A stretch of 64,000 nucleotides of DNA from Streptomyces buecherae (GTDB lineage: Bacteria > Actinomycetota > Actinomycetes > Streptomycetales > Streptomycetaceae): NCBI RefSeq assembly GCF_014295035.1, contig NZ_CP060404.1, forward strand, positions 5,868,501-5,932,500, given 5' to 3'. This document shows positions 1 to 8,418 of this stretch, piece after piece. Below the pieces are notes generated by a model. That model did no database searches. It saw nothing but the letters and a program-made list of their open reading frames with translations, and was not told where the DNA came from. The position numbers and the translations under genes were made by a program. The stretch's first letter is position 1; each line of letters begins with the position of its first letter.

Positions 1-1
1 C

Positions 2-214
2 AAGGACGGCTTCGACCCGACCAAGCCGGTCACCCGGGCCAGCCTGGACCTGACGCCGTTCCACACCGTCCCTTACAAGGGCAAGCAGCCCTCGCCCAGC
101 ACGAGCCACCCGGCCACCCTGCCGCAGCGCAGCGGCAAGCACGTGCTCGTGGCCGTCTGGACGATCAACGACACGGGCAACGCGTTCTACGCCTGCTCGG
201 ACGTCGAGTTCTAG
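2..214 (+). CDS. AA10 lytic polysaccharide monooxygenase (chitin-binding protein), C-terminal end
   Basis: Only the last 70 residues are in the window; the frame enters from the left edge and stops with TAG at 212-214. The tail has the features of secreted streptomycete AA10 enzymes: a segment HVLVAVWTINDTGNAFYACS followed by the closing DVEF. The Phe of NAFY is the axial residue of the copper site in this family, and the late Cys would pair in a disulphide. These enzymes are exported and oxidatively cleave crystalline chitin. No further gene lies on this strand before the hairpin at 501-534. The family call rests on a short C-terminal segment, so the subtype (chitin or cellulose) is inferred. 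Confidence 0.8.
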   Translation, partial: KDGFDPTKPVTRASLDLTPFHTVPYKGKQPSPSTSHPATLPQRSGKHVLVAVWTINDTGNAFYACSDVEF

Positions 215-500
215 ACCCGCGCCAGCGCCGCCGGCCCCCGGCGACCCCTGTCCGTCCGGGACGGCGACGCTGACCGGCCACGACGGCGAACCCGCCGCCG
301 CGACGACGGTCTTCGCCCGCGCCACCGTTCACCCGGGCGGCACGGAGCAGCCCCACGCTGCCCCGTGTCGCCCGCACGCGCCTGTGCCCGCCCCCGTGGG
401 AGCGCGCCACGGCCCGCCGCCCGAGGGCACGCTCGGCGCACGCCGGCCGGCCCGGGACGAGGGCGCGCTCTCCGCCTGAGTCGGCCGGGCGCACACACGA
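215..500. other. Gene-free stretch downstream of the AA10 gene
   Basis: Very G+C rich. Several long frames are open here on both strands, but none has a ribosome-binding site or normal composition for a protein. I see no RNA gene or repeat before the terminator hairpin that follows. Confidence 0.6.
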
Positions 501-534
501 CAGCGGGCCCCCGGAGAACTCCGGGGGCCCGCTG
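501..534. terminator. Perfect 16-bp hairpin, bidirectional terminator
   Basis: Arms 501-516 and 519-534 are exact reverse complements (CAGCGGGCCCCCGGAG and its complement) around a 2-nt AA centre. It sits between the AA10 gene on the plus strand and the tRNA-Lys gene on the minus strand, so it can end transcription from both sides. Confidence 0.8.
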
Positions 535-553
535 TCTGATGCGTCATACGAAG

Positions 554-627
554 TGCGCCGCCAGGGACTCGAACCCCGGACCCGCTGATTAAGAGTCAGC
601 TGCTCTAACCAACTGAGCTAGCGGCGC
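554..627 (-). tRNA. tRNA-Lys (anticodon CTT)
   Basis: On the minus strand the sequence folds as a complete cloverleaf. The 7-bp acceptor stem is GCGCCGC/GCGGCGC, followed by a D arm starting AGCTCAGTTGG, an anticodon stem GCTGA/TCAGC around loop CTCTTAA, and a T arm with GGTTCGAGTCC. The discriminator base is A and CCA is not encoded. Anticodon CTT reads AAG lysine codons, the main Lys codon at this G+C content. An identical copy lies at 15518-15591. Confidence 0.97.
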
Positions 628-847
628 GCGTTGACGAAGTCCATCTTACCCGCCCGTCGGGGGTGCTCAGAACCACCGCCCGACCCGCCCCCACCGCCAT
701 GACCTGCCCCGCTCGCCCGCCGCTGGCCGCCCGGCGCCCGCTCGCCCGCGGCGAGCCGCGCCCGGCCGCCGCGAGCCGGCAGACCGCCCGGCCGCCGCGA
801 TCCGCCGTGCCGGCGAGGCACCGCCAGGGCGCTCGTGATCAGTACAG

Positions 848-1609
848 CTAGAGCGTGAGCGACAGCAGCACGGGCGCGGCCTCGCGGTTCAGCGCGTACG
901 CCGCCTGTCGGAGTCGGTGCGCGTGCTCCACCGGCAGCGACAGGGCCAGGCAGCCGACCGCGCGGCCGGCCGTGATCGGCACGGCGGCGCAGACGGTGCC
1001 CACCGCGTACTCCTGGAGGTCGAGCACGGGCACCGTCGCGGGCTGGCTGTCCAGGCGGCTGAAGAGCACCCGCTCGCTGGTGGTCGTGCGCGAGGTGAGC
1101 CGCACGATCTTGTGTCGCGACAGGTGCTCGCGGCGCTCGTTGTAGTCGAGCTGGGTGAGCAGGCACTTGCCGACCGCGCTCGCGTGGGCGGCGACTCTGA
1201 AGTCGACCCACTCGTTGACTCTCGGCGCGTTCGGGCCGTCCGCGTACTGGGTGATCTTCACCTCGCCGTCGATGTACCGGCTGATGTAGACCGCCGCGCC
1301 GACCGTGTCGCGCAGCACGGTGAGCGTGCGCTGGAGCTTGGCGTGCAGGGCCTGCTGGCGGTTGGCGCCGCTGCCGCCGAGGACGAGCAGCGCCTCCCCG
1401 CTGACGTAGGCCCCGTCGCTCGTCTGTTCCACGTACCCCTCGCGGCGCAGCATGGCCAGGAGTTCGGCGAGCTGGGCGCTGGAGGCGTCGATGCGACGGG
1501 CGATCTCGACGTCGGTGACGCCACCTGTGTGCTTGGAGACCATCTCCAGCACTCGGAGGGCATGCCGTACCGAGTGCTGTGGGGCGGTCGGCTCGGGCTT
1601 CGGCGCCAC
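848..1609 (-). CDS. IclR-family transcriptional regulator
   Basis: 253 residues, the normal IclR length. Residues about 12-70 form the winged helix-turn-helix (ALRVLEMVSKHTGGVTDVEIARRI...); the rest is the IclR effector-binding domain, with the typical ASAVGKCLLTQL segment and the late VPI..GRAVGCLALSLP strand-turn. It starts at GTG 1609, preceded five bases upstream by GGGGGA. It lies immediately upstream of, and on the same strand as, the Ehu importer cluster, so it is the obvious candidate regulator of that transport/catabolic cluster. IclR proteins usually respond to small organic acids or aromatic catabolites. The actual ligand cannot be read from the sequence. Confidence 0.9.
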   Translation of the reverse strand: MAPKPEPTAPQHSVRHALRVLEMVSKHTGGVTDVEIARRIDASSAQLAELLAMLRREGYVEQTSDGAYVSGEALLVLGGSGANRQQALHAKLQRTLTVLRDTVGAAVYISRYIDGEVKITQYADGPNAPRVNEWVDFRVAAHASAVGKCLLTQLDYNERREHLSRHKIVRLTSRTTTSERVLFSRLDSQPATVPVLDLQEYAVGTVCAAVPITAGRAVGCLALSLPVEHAHRLRQAAYALNREAAPVLLSLTL

Positions 1610-1978
1610 GGTTTCCCCCTACCAGGTTGTGACCGCTTGCGGTGTCGCTGTCGCTGCAGGTCACGGCCGATGGGTGGAGCGCGGCGCGACCTGGGGCAGC
1701 GGAGCTTCGTACCACGATAGCCGTCAAGCGGTTGCCATGACGGGGGTGTTGGGTGAATTGCTGTCGCCGGAGACCCGGCTCAACAGCGAGGCGCCACGGT
1801 GGCATATGTCAGCGTCATGGATCGGATCACCAGCTCGGGGGACCGCCGCGCTCGCGGCGCGCAGCGGGCCCCCACCGTCGCGGAGCCACCGACGGCGCTC
1901 CGGGCCCGGCACCCGGCCCGGCCCGACGCCTGGCCCGACGCCCGGCCCGGCCTGACGCCCGGCCCCGGAGCGTCGCGC
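1610..1978. other. Intergenic region: IclR promoter side and low-complexity spacer
   Basis: 369 bases without a credible gene. The part next to the IclR gene should hold its promoter; GGAAACC occurs just before the IclR start, overlapping its ribosome-binding site. The part near 1895-1975 is a degenerate tandem of a unit resembling GCCCGGCCCGAC and follows the ehuA stop codon. I see no clean terminator. Confidence 0.55.
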
Positions 1979-2782
1979 TCAGAGCACGGCGCTCAGGAAC
2001 TCGCGGGTGCGCTCGTGCTCCGGCTCGCTGAAGATCTTCTCCGGCGGGCCCGACTCGATGACGCGCCCCGCGTCGAACATCAACACGTCGTCCGAGATGT
2101 CCCGGGCGAAGTTCATCTCGTGCGTCACGCACAACATGGTGATGTCCGTCGTGTGCGCCAGGTCCCGCAGCACGTCCAGCACGCCCGCGACCAGCTCCGG
2201 GTCGAGCGCCGACGTCACCTCGTCAAGCAGCAGCACCTGCGGGCGCATCGCCAGCGCTCGGGCGATGGCGACGCGCTGCTGCTGGCCGCCGGAGAGCTGG
2301 GTCGGGTACGCGTCGTACTTGTCGCCGAGGCCCACCAGGTCGAGCAGGCCGCGGGCGCGCTCCTCGGCCTCGTCCTTGCTCATGCCGAGCACGTGCACCG
2401 GGGCCTCGGTGATGTTGCGTAGCACGCGCATGTTGGGGAACAGGTTGAACTGCTGGAAGACCATGCCGATCTTCTTGCGCACCTCACGGGTGTGCTTCTC
2501 GCCGGCCGGGACCAGCTTGCCGTTCTTCTCCTCGTGGGTGAGGTAGTCGCCGTCCACCATGATCGTGCCCTCTTCGGGCTTGAGCAGCGTCATCAGCAGC
2601 CGCAGGATCGTCGTCTTGCCGGAGCCGGACGGGCCGATGAGGGTCACGTGCTTGCCGGAGGCGACCGTGAAGTCGAGGTTGTCCAGGACGGTGTTGTCGC
2701 CGAACCGCTTGGTGACGTGGTCGAAGCGGATCAGCTCGGAGCCGTCCACGGCGGGGTTCTGGGTGAGGGGTTCAGTGGCCAA
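1979..2782 (-). CDS. ehuA: EhuA-like ATP-binding protein of a polar amino-acid/ectoine ABC importer
   Basis: 267 residues. Walker A GPSGSGKT at 50-57, Q-loop VFQQFNLFPNM near 108-118, ABC signature LSGGQQQR at 163-170, Walker B LLLDE ending at E188, and the switch His in CVTHEM. It energises uptake through the membrane proteins encoded just upstream. It is the last gene of ehuB-ehuC-ehuD-ehuA and its start overlaps the end of ehuD by 11 bp, which suggests translational coupling. The D-loop region reads DEVTSALD where most relatives have DEPTSALD. Ectoine/hydroxyectoine transport is the family-based label; the surrounding enzymes do not match the classic eut ectoine-degradation genes, so another substrate is possible. 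Confidence 0.88.
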   Translation of the reverse strand: MATEPLTQNPAVDGSELIRFDHVTKRFGDNTVLDNLDFTVASGKHVTLIGPSGSGKTTILRLLMTLLKPEEGTIMVDGDYLTHEEKNGKLVPAGEKHTREVRKKIGMVFQQFNLFPNMRVLRNITEAPVHVLGMSKDEAEERARGLLDLVGLGDKYDAYPTQLSGGQQQRVAIARALAMRPQVLLLDEVTSALDPELVAGVLDVLRDLAHTTDITMLCVTHEMNFARDISDDVLMFDAGRVIESGPPEKIFSEPEHERTREFLSAVL

Positions 2783-3422
2783 GACGACGCTCCAGGGCTC
2801 GCATCAACAGGGATGCCGGGTACGAAATGAGGATGAAGGCGATGCCGACCATCGTGTAAGGCTCGATGTACTGGAACGAGGTCGCGCCCTCCGACCGGGC
2901 CTTCTGCAACATGTCGGTGACGCCGATCAGCGCGATCATCGGGGAGTCCTTCAGCATCGCGATGACGTAGTTGCCCAGGGCCGGCACCACGCGGCGGATG
3001 GCCTGCGGCAGGATCACCACGAACCAGGTCCGCCCGCGCGCCATGTTCAGCGCGGTGGCCGCCTCCCACTGGCCGACCGGTACGCCGTCGATGCCGGCGC
3101 GGTAGACCTCGGCGACGTACGTCGAGTAGTGCAGGCCGAGCGCGATCACGCCCGTGGTGAGCGCGGAGAACTTGATGTCCCAGCTCGGCAGCACCCAGTA
3201 GAAGAAGAAGAGTTGCACCAGCAGCGGCGTGTTGCGGATGAACTCCACGAAGACGCCCACCGGCCAGCGCACGAAGCGCGTCGGCGAGCGCAGGGCCAGC
3301 GCCCACACGAGGCCGAGCGCGAAGGCGAGCACCGAGCCGAGCGCGGTGGCCTGCAACGTGATGAGCAGCCCGTCGAGCAGTTCGGGCAGGAAGTCCCTGG
3401 CGACGTCCCAGTTCCAGGTCAC
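2772..3422 (-). CDS. ehuD: EhuD-like ABC importer permease
   Basis: 216 residues, typical of polar amino-acid permeases (HisMQ family). Hydrophobic helices are visible near residues 18-45, 55-80, 85-105 and 185-205. The conserved EAA loop reads EAATALNMARGRTWFVVILP around residues 118-137, where it contacts the ATPase. IRNTPLLVQLFFFYWVLP is the characteristic TM2-TM3 segment of this family. The start overlaps the ehuC stop by four bases (ATGA type) and the end overlaps the ehuA start. It should pair with EhuC as the heterodimeric membrane channel. Confidence 0.9.
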   Translation of the reverse strand: MTWNWDVARDFLPELLDGLLITLQATALGSVLAFALGLVWALALRSPTRFVRWPVGVFVEFIRNTPLLVQLFFFYWVLPSWDIKFSALTTGVIALGLHYSTYVAEVYRAGIDGVPVGQWEAATALNMARGRTWFVVILPQAIRRVVPALGNYVIAMLKDSPMIALIGVTDMLQKARSEGATSFQYIEPYTMVGIAFILISYPASLLMRALERRLGH

Positions 3423-4186
3423 TTGGCACCTCCCGGAGCCAGGGCGTCGGCGGACTTCGGCGTGCCGGAACGGTTCGCCGCGGTCCTGGCCGGCCCCTTC
3501 GTCAGCTTGGCCAGCAGGCCGTTGCCCGGCGGCGGCGCCTGCCCGATGCTCGCCTTGGCCTTGCGCTCAAGGAGTCGCATCGCCCGGGTGAGGAGGAAGG
3601 CGAGCACGAAGTACAGGACCAGGATGATCGAGTAGATCTCCAGGCTCTCGCCGGTCGCCAGGCGCGAGAGCTGGGCGGCGAAGGTGATGTCCGCGACGCT
3701 CACGGCCGACACCAGCGCGGTCGCCTTCAGCAGCTCGATCAGCAGGTTGTTGAACGGCGGGATCATCTCGGGGATGGCCTGCGGCAGCACCACCCGCCGC
3801 ATCCGCTGCGCCGGCGAGAAGCTGAGCGCGATGGCCGCCTCGCGCTGCGCCGGGGCCACCGCCGCCAGCGCGCCGCGCACGATCTCGGAGCCGTACGCCC
3901 CGTACGTCAGCCCCAGGGCCAGCACTGCGGCCCACATGGGTACGAGCTGGAACTCAAAGCCCAGCGGCATCACGAAGAACAACCAGAACATCAACACCAG
4001 GGCCGAGGTGCCGCGGAAGACCTCCACGTAGAAGCCGGTCAGGAAGCGGACGATCCACAGCCGCGAGGTGCGCGCGATGCCGACGCCGAAGGCCACCAGG
4101 GTGGCGAAGACCGCGCTGTAGAGCGTGAGCTGGATGGTGATCCAGATGCCGGGCAGGAGCCAGTGCTCCCACAGTCCCGCGGTCAT
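3419..4186 (-). CDS. ehuC: EhuC-like ABC importer permease
   Basis: 255 residues from the ATG at 4186, which overlaps the ehuB stop codon by four bases (ATGA). An upstream in-frame extension lies inside ehuB and is not used. Membrane helices are visible from residue 8 onward. The motif FRGTSALVLMFWLFFVMPL matches the amino-acid permease pattern, and the EAA loop reads EAAIALSFSPAQRMRRVVLP. The last 40 residues are a Pro/Ala/Lys-rich cytoplasmic tail that most relatives lack. It forms the transport channel with EhuD. Confidence 0.9.
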   Translation of the reverse strand: MTAGLWEHWLLPGIWITIQLTLYSAVFATLVAFGVGIARTSRLWIVRFLTGFYVEVFRGTSALVLMFWLFFVMPLGFEFQLVPMWAAVLALGLTYGAYGSEIVRGALAAVAPAQREAAIALSFSPAQRMRRVVLPQAIPEMIPPFNNLLIELLKATALVSAVSVADITFAAQLSRLATGESLEIYSIILVLYFVLAFLLTRAMRLLERKAKASIGQAPPPGNGLLAKLTKGPARTAANRSGTPKSADALAPGGAK

Positions 4187-5091
4187 GAACACAACTCCTT
4201 GGCCGTGAGATCGGTCATCTCCGTCTCGGTGAAGCCGAACGGCCGCATGACGCGCAGGAGTTCGCCGCTCTTCTTCATCTTGTGCAGCTCCACGTTGAAG
4301 GCGTCCCGGAGCCTGGTCTCCTCCGGGCGGAAGGCGAACCCGCCCGCGCCGATCGCCGGCTTGCCGTCGGCGTCCAGCGCCTGGAACGGCTCGGTCGCCT
4401 CGGCCTTGCGGCTGCCGCGCTGCTTGACCACGTTGTGCACGGTCACGGTGGTCCCGGCGAACACGTCCACGCGGCCCTGTTCCACCGCGAGCAGCCCCGC
4501 GAGCTGGTCGGGCAGCACGGTGATCTCCGAGCGCTTGACGCCCGCCGTGACCGCGTAGCCGATCTGGGCGTACGCGGTGCCGCTGGCCATCCGCGCGCCG
4601 GCGCGCACGATGTCCTTGTAGCTGCGCAGGTTCTTCGGGTTGCCCTTGGCCACGATGAACGCGTCGAGCATCTTGTAGTCGGGATCGGAGAAGATCACCT
4701 GCTCGCAGCGGACCGGGTCGATGTACATGCCGGCCGAGACCACGTCGAACTGCTGAGAGCGCAACCCCGGGATGAGTGAGGAGAACTCCGTCGGTACCGG
4801 TTGCACGCTGCCGACCCCGAGCCGCTTGAAGATCACCTTGGCGATCTCCGGCGCCTCCCCCGTGAACTCTCCGTCCTTGTCGATGTACCCGAAGGGGATC
4901 TCCCCCGCGATCCCCAGCCGCACCGTGCCCTGCGTCTTGAGCCGGTCCAGCAGATTTCCCCCGTCCTTGGCGTCCGCGCTGGAGACTCGGCTGCACCCGG
5001 CCGCCCCCAGCAGCCCCAGAGCCGCGCCGCCCGCGAGCAGCGAGCGCCGTGCCAGCCCTTTTCCCTTGTCGTTCCCTCGTGGTCGAGCCAT
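4183..5091 (-). CDS. ehuB: EhuB-like substrate-binding lipoprotein
   Basis: 302 residues from ATG 5091. The N-terminus has positive charges, a twin-arginine-like pair (ARRSLLAGG), a hydrophobic core and a lipobox ending LGAAGC, so the mature protein should be lipid-anchored outside the membrane. The rest is a family 3 solute-binding protein: GEIPFGYIDKDGEFTGEAPE near the start of the mature domain, then LIPGLRSQQFDVVSAGMY. It delivers the ligand to EhuC/EhuD and is the first gene of the importer operon. The family is known for ectoine/hydroxyectoine in some members. Ligand identity here is inferred only from family resemblance. Confidence 0.88.
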   Translation of the reverse strand: MARPRGNDKGKGLARRSLLAGGAALGLLGAAGCSRVSSADAKDGGNLLDRLKTQGTVRLGIAGEIPFGYIDKDGEFTGEAPEIAKVIFKRLGVGSVQPVPTEFSSLIPGLRSQQFDVVSAGMYIDPVRCEQVIFSDPDYKMLDAFIVAKGNPKNLRSYKDIVRAGARMASGTAYAQIGYAVTAGVKRSEITVLPDQLAGLLAVEQGRVDVFAGTTVTVHNVVKQRGSRKAEATEPFQALDADGKPAIGAGGFAFRPEETRLRDAFNVELHKMKKSGELLRVMRPFGFTETEMTDLTAKELCS

Positions 5092-5188
5092 GGCCGCGCG
5101 GCTACCCGAGTTGGTTGAAGTTATGCCGATCGTTTCCAGCCCTTGACGTAGCCCGTGGACAGGCCGTGACCTGGAGGAGCGCGGCACG

Positions 5189-5761
5189 ATGGATTCCGGA
5201 AAGCGACGAGAGGAGCAGTCGGTGACCGACCGGTTCTTGGAAGTCTCGCTCGACGGGCGCGGCGTGCGCTGCACGGCGAAGCTGCTCGACGACCGCGCCC
5301 CCCGCACCTGCGACGCCGTGTGGAACGCGCTCCCGCTGGGTGGCGACGTCTACCACGCGAAGTACGCGCGCAACGAGATCTACACGCTCGTGCCGCCGTT
5401 CGCCCCACAGGAGCCACCCCTGGAGAACCCGACCATCACCCCCATCCCCGGCGACCTGTGTTACTTCACGTTCACCGACACCCAGTTGGGCACCGCCTCC
5501 TACGGCTACGAGGCGGCGCGGGCGGCCACCGCGCGCGGCGCGGGCACCGACCCCGCGCCGGCGCGGCCCATCCGGTCCCAGGTGGTCGACCTCGCGCTGT
5601 TCTACGAGCGCAACAACCTGCTGATCAACGGCGACGCCGGCTGGGTGCCCGGCATCGTCTGGGGCGCCGTGGTCGACGGGCTGGACCGCATGGCCGCCGC
5701 CTGCCAGGACCTGTGGCGCGCCGGCGCGCTGGGGGAGACCCTCAGCTTCCGCCGCGCGTGA
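5189..5761 (+). CDS. DUF3830 protein (cyclophilin-like fold), catabolic cluster member
   Basis: 190 residues from ATG 5189, which has GGAGGAG nine bases upstream. An in-frame GTG at 5222 has AGGAG six bases upstream, would give 179 residues and is equally possible. The pattern CDAVWNALPLGGDVYHAKYARNEIYTLVPPF and the late ERNNLLINGDAGWVPGIVWG match DUF3830, a small beta-barrel family of unknown enzymatic role found beside amidases, maleate-isomerase-like proteins and ABC importers. It is divergent from ehuB and convergent with the amidase, with only 13 bp between the two stops. Its repeated company suggests a role in processing the imported compound. I know of no proven reaction. Confidence 0.82.
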   Translation: MDSGKRREEQSVTDRFLEVSLDGRGVRCTAKLLDDRAPRTCDAVWNALPLGGDVYHAKYARNEIYTLVPPFAPQEPPLENPTITPIPGDLCYFTFTDTQLGTASYGYEAARAATARGAGTDPAPARPIRSQVVDLALFYERNNLLINGDAGWVPGIVWGAVVDGLDRMAAACQDLWRAGALGETLSFRRA

Positions 5762-5774
5762 CGGCCGGCACGGC

Positions 5775-7187
5775 TCACGCCCCGGCCCCCGGCGCCGGCG
5801 GTCGTACCGCGTCGGCGACGCCCGCCCCGTACAGCGCGTGCGCGGCGCGCAACACCAGCGCGTCCGCGTGCCGCGCCGCCACCAACTGCACGCCGATCGG
5901 CAAGCCCCGGGAGGAGAGCCCGCACGGCACGGAGGCGGCCGGCTGCTGGGTGAGGTTGAACGGGTAGGTGAACGGCGTCCAGCCGGTCCACCGCTCAAGC
6001 CCCGAGCCTGGCGGCACCTCGACGCCGGCGGCGAAGGCGGTGATCGGCAGCGTCGGGGTGACCAGCAGGTCGTAGCGGGTGTGGAAGCGGCCCATCGCGT
6101 GGCCGAGCGCCATCCGCGCGTCCACCGCCGCCAGGTAGTCGAGCGCGCTGTATGCCGCGCCCCGCTCGCACACCTCGCGCAGCCCCGGGTCGAGCAGCGC
6201 CCGCCGCTCCTCGTCCAGCGGCTGCGCCACCCGCGCGGCCCCGCTGAACCACAGCACGTGGAACGCCTCCACCGGATCGGCGAACCCCGGCTCGGCCTCC
6301 TCGACCACGGCGCCCAGCCCGGCCAGCAGCTCCACCGCCCGCCGCACCGCCACGGCCACCTCCGGGTCCACCGAGACCCCGCCGAGCGTGGGGCTGTAGG
6401 CGACCCGCAACCCGGTCAGCGGCTCGTCGAGCCCGGCCCTGAACCCGTCGCCCGGCGCCCCGAGCTGCGACCAGTCCCGCCAGTCGGCGCCGCTGATCAC
6501 GTCCATCAGCAACGCCGCGTCGGCCGCGTCCCGGGTGATCGGGCCCACGTGCGAGAGCGTCCCGAACGGGCTCGCCGGGTACAGCGGCACCCGCCCGTAC
6601 GTCGGCTTCAGCGCGAAGGTGCCGCAGAACGCGGCCGGGATGCGCACCGAGCCGCCGCCGTCGGTGCCCAGGCTCAGCGGCCCGGCGCCCCAGGCCACCG
6701 CCGCCGCGCTGCCCCCGCTGGAGCCCCCGGAGGTGCGCGCGGGGTCGTACGGGTTGCCGGTGACGCCCTCGCGCGGCGAGTCGGTCACCCCCTTCCAGCC
6801 GAACTCGGGCGTGGTGGTCTTGCCGAGGAAGACCGCGCCGTGCTCGCGTAGCCGGGCCACCGCCGGCGCGTCCTCCGTCCACGGGCCCCGTTCGGAGACG
6901 GTGAGCGAGCCGCGCAGCGTGGGCCCGCCGCGCAGCAGCAGGATGTCCTTGATCGACACCGGCACCCCGTCAAGGAGGCCCAGCGGTTCGCCGCGCGCCC
7001 ACCGCGCGGCGGACTCGGCGGCCTCGCGCAGCGCCGTCTCGGCGTCCAGCCGGGTGAAGGCGTGCACCAGGGGCTGGATCCGTTCGGCCCGGGCCAGCGC
7101 GGCCCGGGTGGCCTCGACCGGCGACACGGTGCGCGCCGCGTAGCTCTCGACGAGTTGAACGGCTTTCAGGTCGCACAGATCGGTCAT
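5775..7187 (-). CDS. Amidase-signature family hydrolase
   Basis: 470 residues, a full-length amidase-signature enzyme. The Ser-cisSer-Lys triad is present: Lys in VSIKDI near residue 80, the cis-Ser in the GGSSGGSAAAVA glycine/serine stretch near 155-165, and the nucleophile Ser in the following DGGGSVRIPA near residue 180. It hydrolyses an amide, releasing ammonia and a carboxylate. It is probably co-transcribed with the hydroxyacid dehydrogenase upstream on the same strand (83-bp gap). Together with the importer and isomerase-like genes this suggests deamidation of an imported ring-opened or amidated acid. The substrate is unknown. Confidence 0.9.
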   Translation of the reverse strand: MTDLCDLKAVQLVESYAARTVSPVEATRAALARAERIQPLVHAFTRLDAETALREAAESAARWARGEPLGLLDGVPVSIKDILLLRGGPTLRGSLTVSERGPWTEDAPAVARLREHGAVFLGKTTTPEFGWKGVTDSPREGVTGNPYDPARTSGGSSGGSAAAVAWGAGPLSLGTDGGGSVRIPAAFCGTFALKPTYGRVPLYPASPFGTLSHVGPITRDAADAALLMDVISGADWRDWSQLGAPGDGFRAGLDEPLTGLRVAYSPTLGGVSVDPEVAVAVRRAVELLAGLGAVVEEAEPGFADPVEAFHVLWFSGAARVAQPLDEERRALLDPGLREVCERGAAYSALDYLAAVDARMALGHAMGRFHTRYDLLVTPTLPITAFAAGVEVPPGSGLERWTGWTPFTYPFNLTQQPAASVPCGLSSRGLPIGVQLVAARHADALVLRAAHALYGAGVADAVRPPAPGAGA

Positions 7188-7270
7188 CCGGCCCCTCCGG
7201 GTTCACTCGGGCGATCGGTGGCGCCGGCCGGCCCACCGGACGGTGGTGCGGTGACCTCGTGCGCGGTACC

Positions 7271-8215
7271 TCATCCGGGCACGTAGCCGAGCCGCTTGTC
7301 GACCACGTTGAACAGCGGCTCGCCCGCCGCCCACCGGTCGAAGTTGTCCTCGAACTGCCGGGCCAGGTCGTCCCGCCAGCCCACGGTGTCGCCGCTCATG
7401 TGCGGCGAGACCAGCAGCCCGGGCGTGTCCCACAGCGCGCTGTCCGACGCCAGCGGTTCCTGCTCGAACACGTCCAGGGCCGCCCCCGCGAGGCGCCGCT
7501 CCAGCAGCGCCGCGCGCAGCTCCTCGGTGACCACCAGCGGGCCACGGCCCACGTTGACGAAGTACGCCGAGGGCGCCATCCGGGCGAACGCCGCGCGGTC
7601 GAACATGCCGCGGGTCGCGGGGGTCAGCGGCGCGGCGCACACCACCCAGTCGGCGCCCGGCAACAGGTCGGGCAGCTCGTCCGCGCCCCGTACGCCCGCG
7701 CGCGCGGTGCGCCCCACCCACTCCACGCGCACGCCGAGCGCCCGCAGCAACTCGCCGATGGCCCGGCCGATCGGCCCGACCCCGACGACCACCGCGCGGG
7801 TGCCGGCCAGCCGCCGGGTCTCGCGGTGCCGCCAGCGGCGTTGGCGCTGGAGCTCCCAGGTGCCGGGCAGATCCTTGGCGAAGGACAGCACCAGCGCGCC
7901 GACGTACTCGGCGATCGGCTGGTCGAAGACGCCGCGCGCGTTGGTCAGCACCGTCTCGGACTCGACCAGGTCGGGGAGGAGCAGCCGGTCGACGCCGGCG
8001 CTGGCCGTGTGCACCCACCCGGGCCTGGGCCCCGAACCCGGCCAGGCGTCGCGCAACGCGTCGGACTGGAAGTCCCACACGAGCAGCACGTCGGCGCCTG
8101 GCAGCAGCGCGGGCAGCGACGCGTCGTCGCTGACCTGGACCCGGGCACGGCCGGCGAGCCGGTCGAGCCGTACGGGGGGAGTGTCGCCAAGGACCACGAC
8201 GGTGTGTTCAGACAT
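7271..8215 (-). CDS. D-2-hydroxyacid dehydrogenase (NAD-dependent)
   Basis: 314 residues. The Rossmann motif VGVGPIGRAIG lies near residues 143-153. The catalytic Arg is in NVGRGPLV, the Glu in DVFEQEPL and the His in SPHMSGDT, so the Arg-Glu-His set is complete. It reversibly oxidises a D-2-hydroxy acid to a 2-oxo acid. It is divergent from the maleate-isomerase-like gene at 8419 and followed by the amidase. The cofactor-binding domain lies in the middle of the chain, as in the formate/glycerate dehydrogenase superfamily, and the closest flavour is the GhrA/glyoxylate-reductase type. Substrate is inferred to be a pathway intermediate of this cluster. Confidence 0.88.
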   Translation of the reverse strand: MSEHTVVVLGDTPPVRLDRLAGRARVQVSDDASLPALLPGADVLLVWDFQSDALRDAWPGSGPRPGWVHTASAGVDRLLLPDLVESETVLTNARGVFDQPIAEYVGALVLSFAKDLPGTWELQRQRRWRHRETRRLAGTRAVVVGVGPIGRAIGELLRALGVRVEWVGRTARAGVRGADELPDLLPGADWVVCAAPLTPATRGMFDRAAFARMAPSAYFVNVGRGPLVVTEELRAALLERRLAGAALDVFEQEPLASDSALWDTPGLLVSPHMSGDTVGWRDDLARQFEDNFDRWAAGEPLFNVVDKRLGYVPG

Positions 8216-8418
8216 GGGCGGGAAACCGTTCCGAAACGTCGAGCGGATAGGAAGTTCCTCACGAGCGGGACATCGCTGTGAATATGAGGATTGACCACGC
8301 TAGGCAGCGGAAACTACCGTCGTCAACAACGGTTCCTTATCCCGACGTCCCGGCATTCACCGGTTCTCTTTCCCCTGGCCAATGGCCGCAGCCCGGCGTT
8401 TCGTATGGGGGCTCGACA
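8216..8418. promoter_or_regulatory. Divergent promoter region of the catabolic cluster with GGAA/TTCC repeats
   Basis: Between the divergent dehydrogenase and isomerase-like genes. It contains GGAAACCGTTCC at 8221-8232, GGAAGTTCC at 8250-8258 and a longer imperfect inverted arrangement from GGAAAC to GGTTCC at 8309-8336. GGAAA/TTTCC half-sites resemble the classic IclR operator. A TTGACC at about 8291 could be a -35 element for the plus-strand gene, but no convincing -10 is visible. The operator role is inferred. Confidence 0.45.

Noticed and set aside
618..1805. Open frame of 395 codons over the IclR gene
   Set aside because: Another frame of the same strand as the recognised IclR gene, with Arg/Pro-rich composition typical of a shadow.
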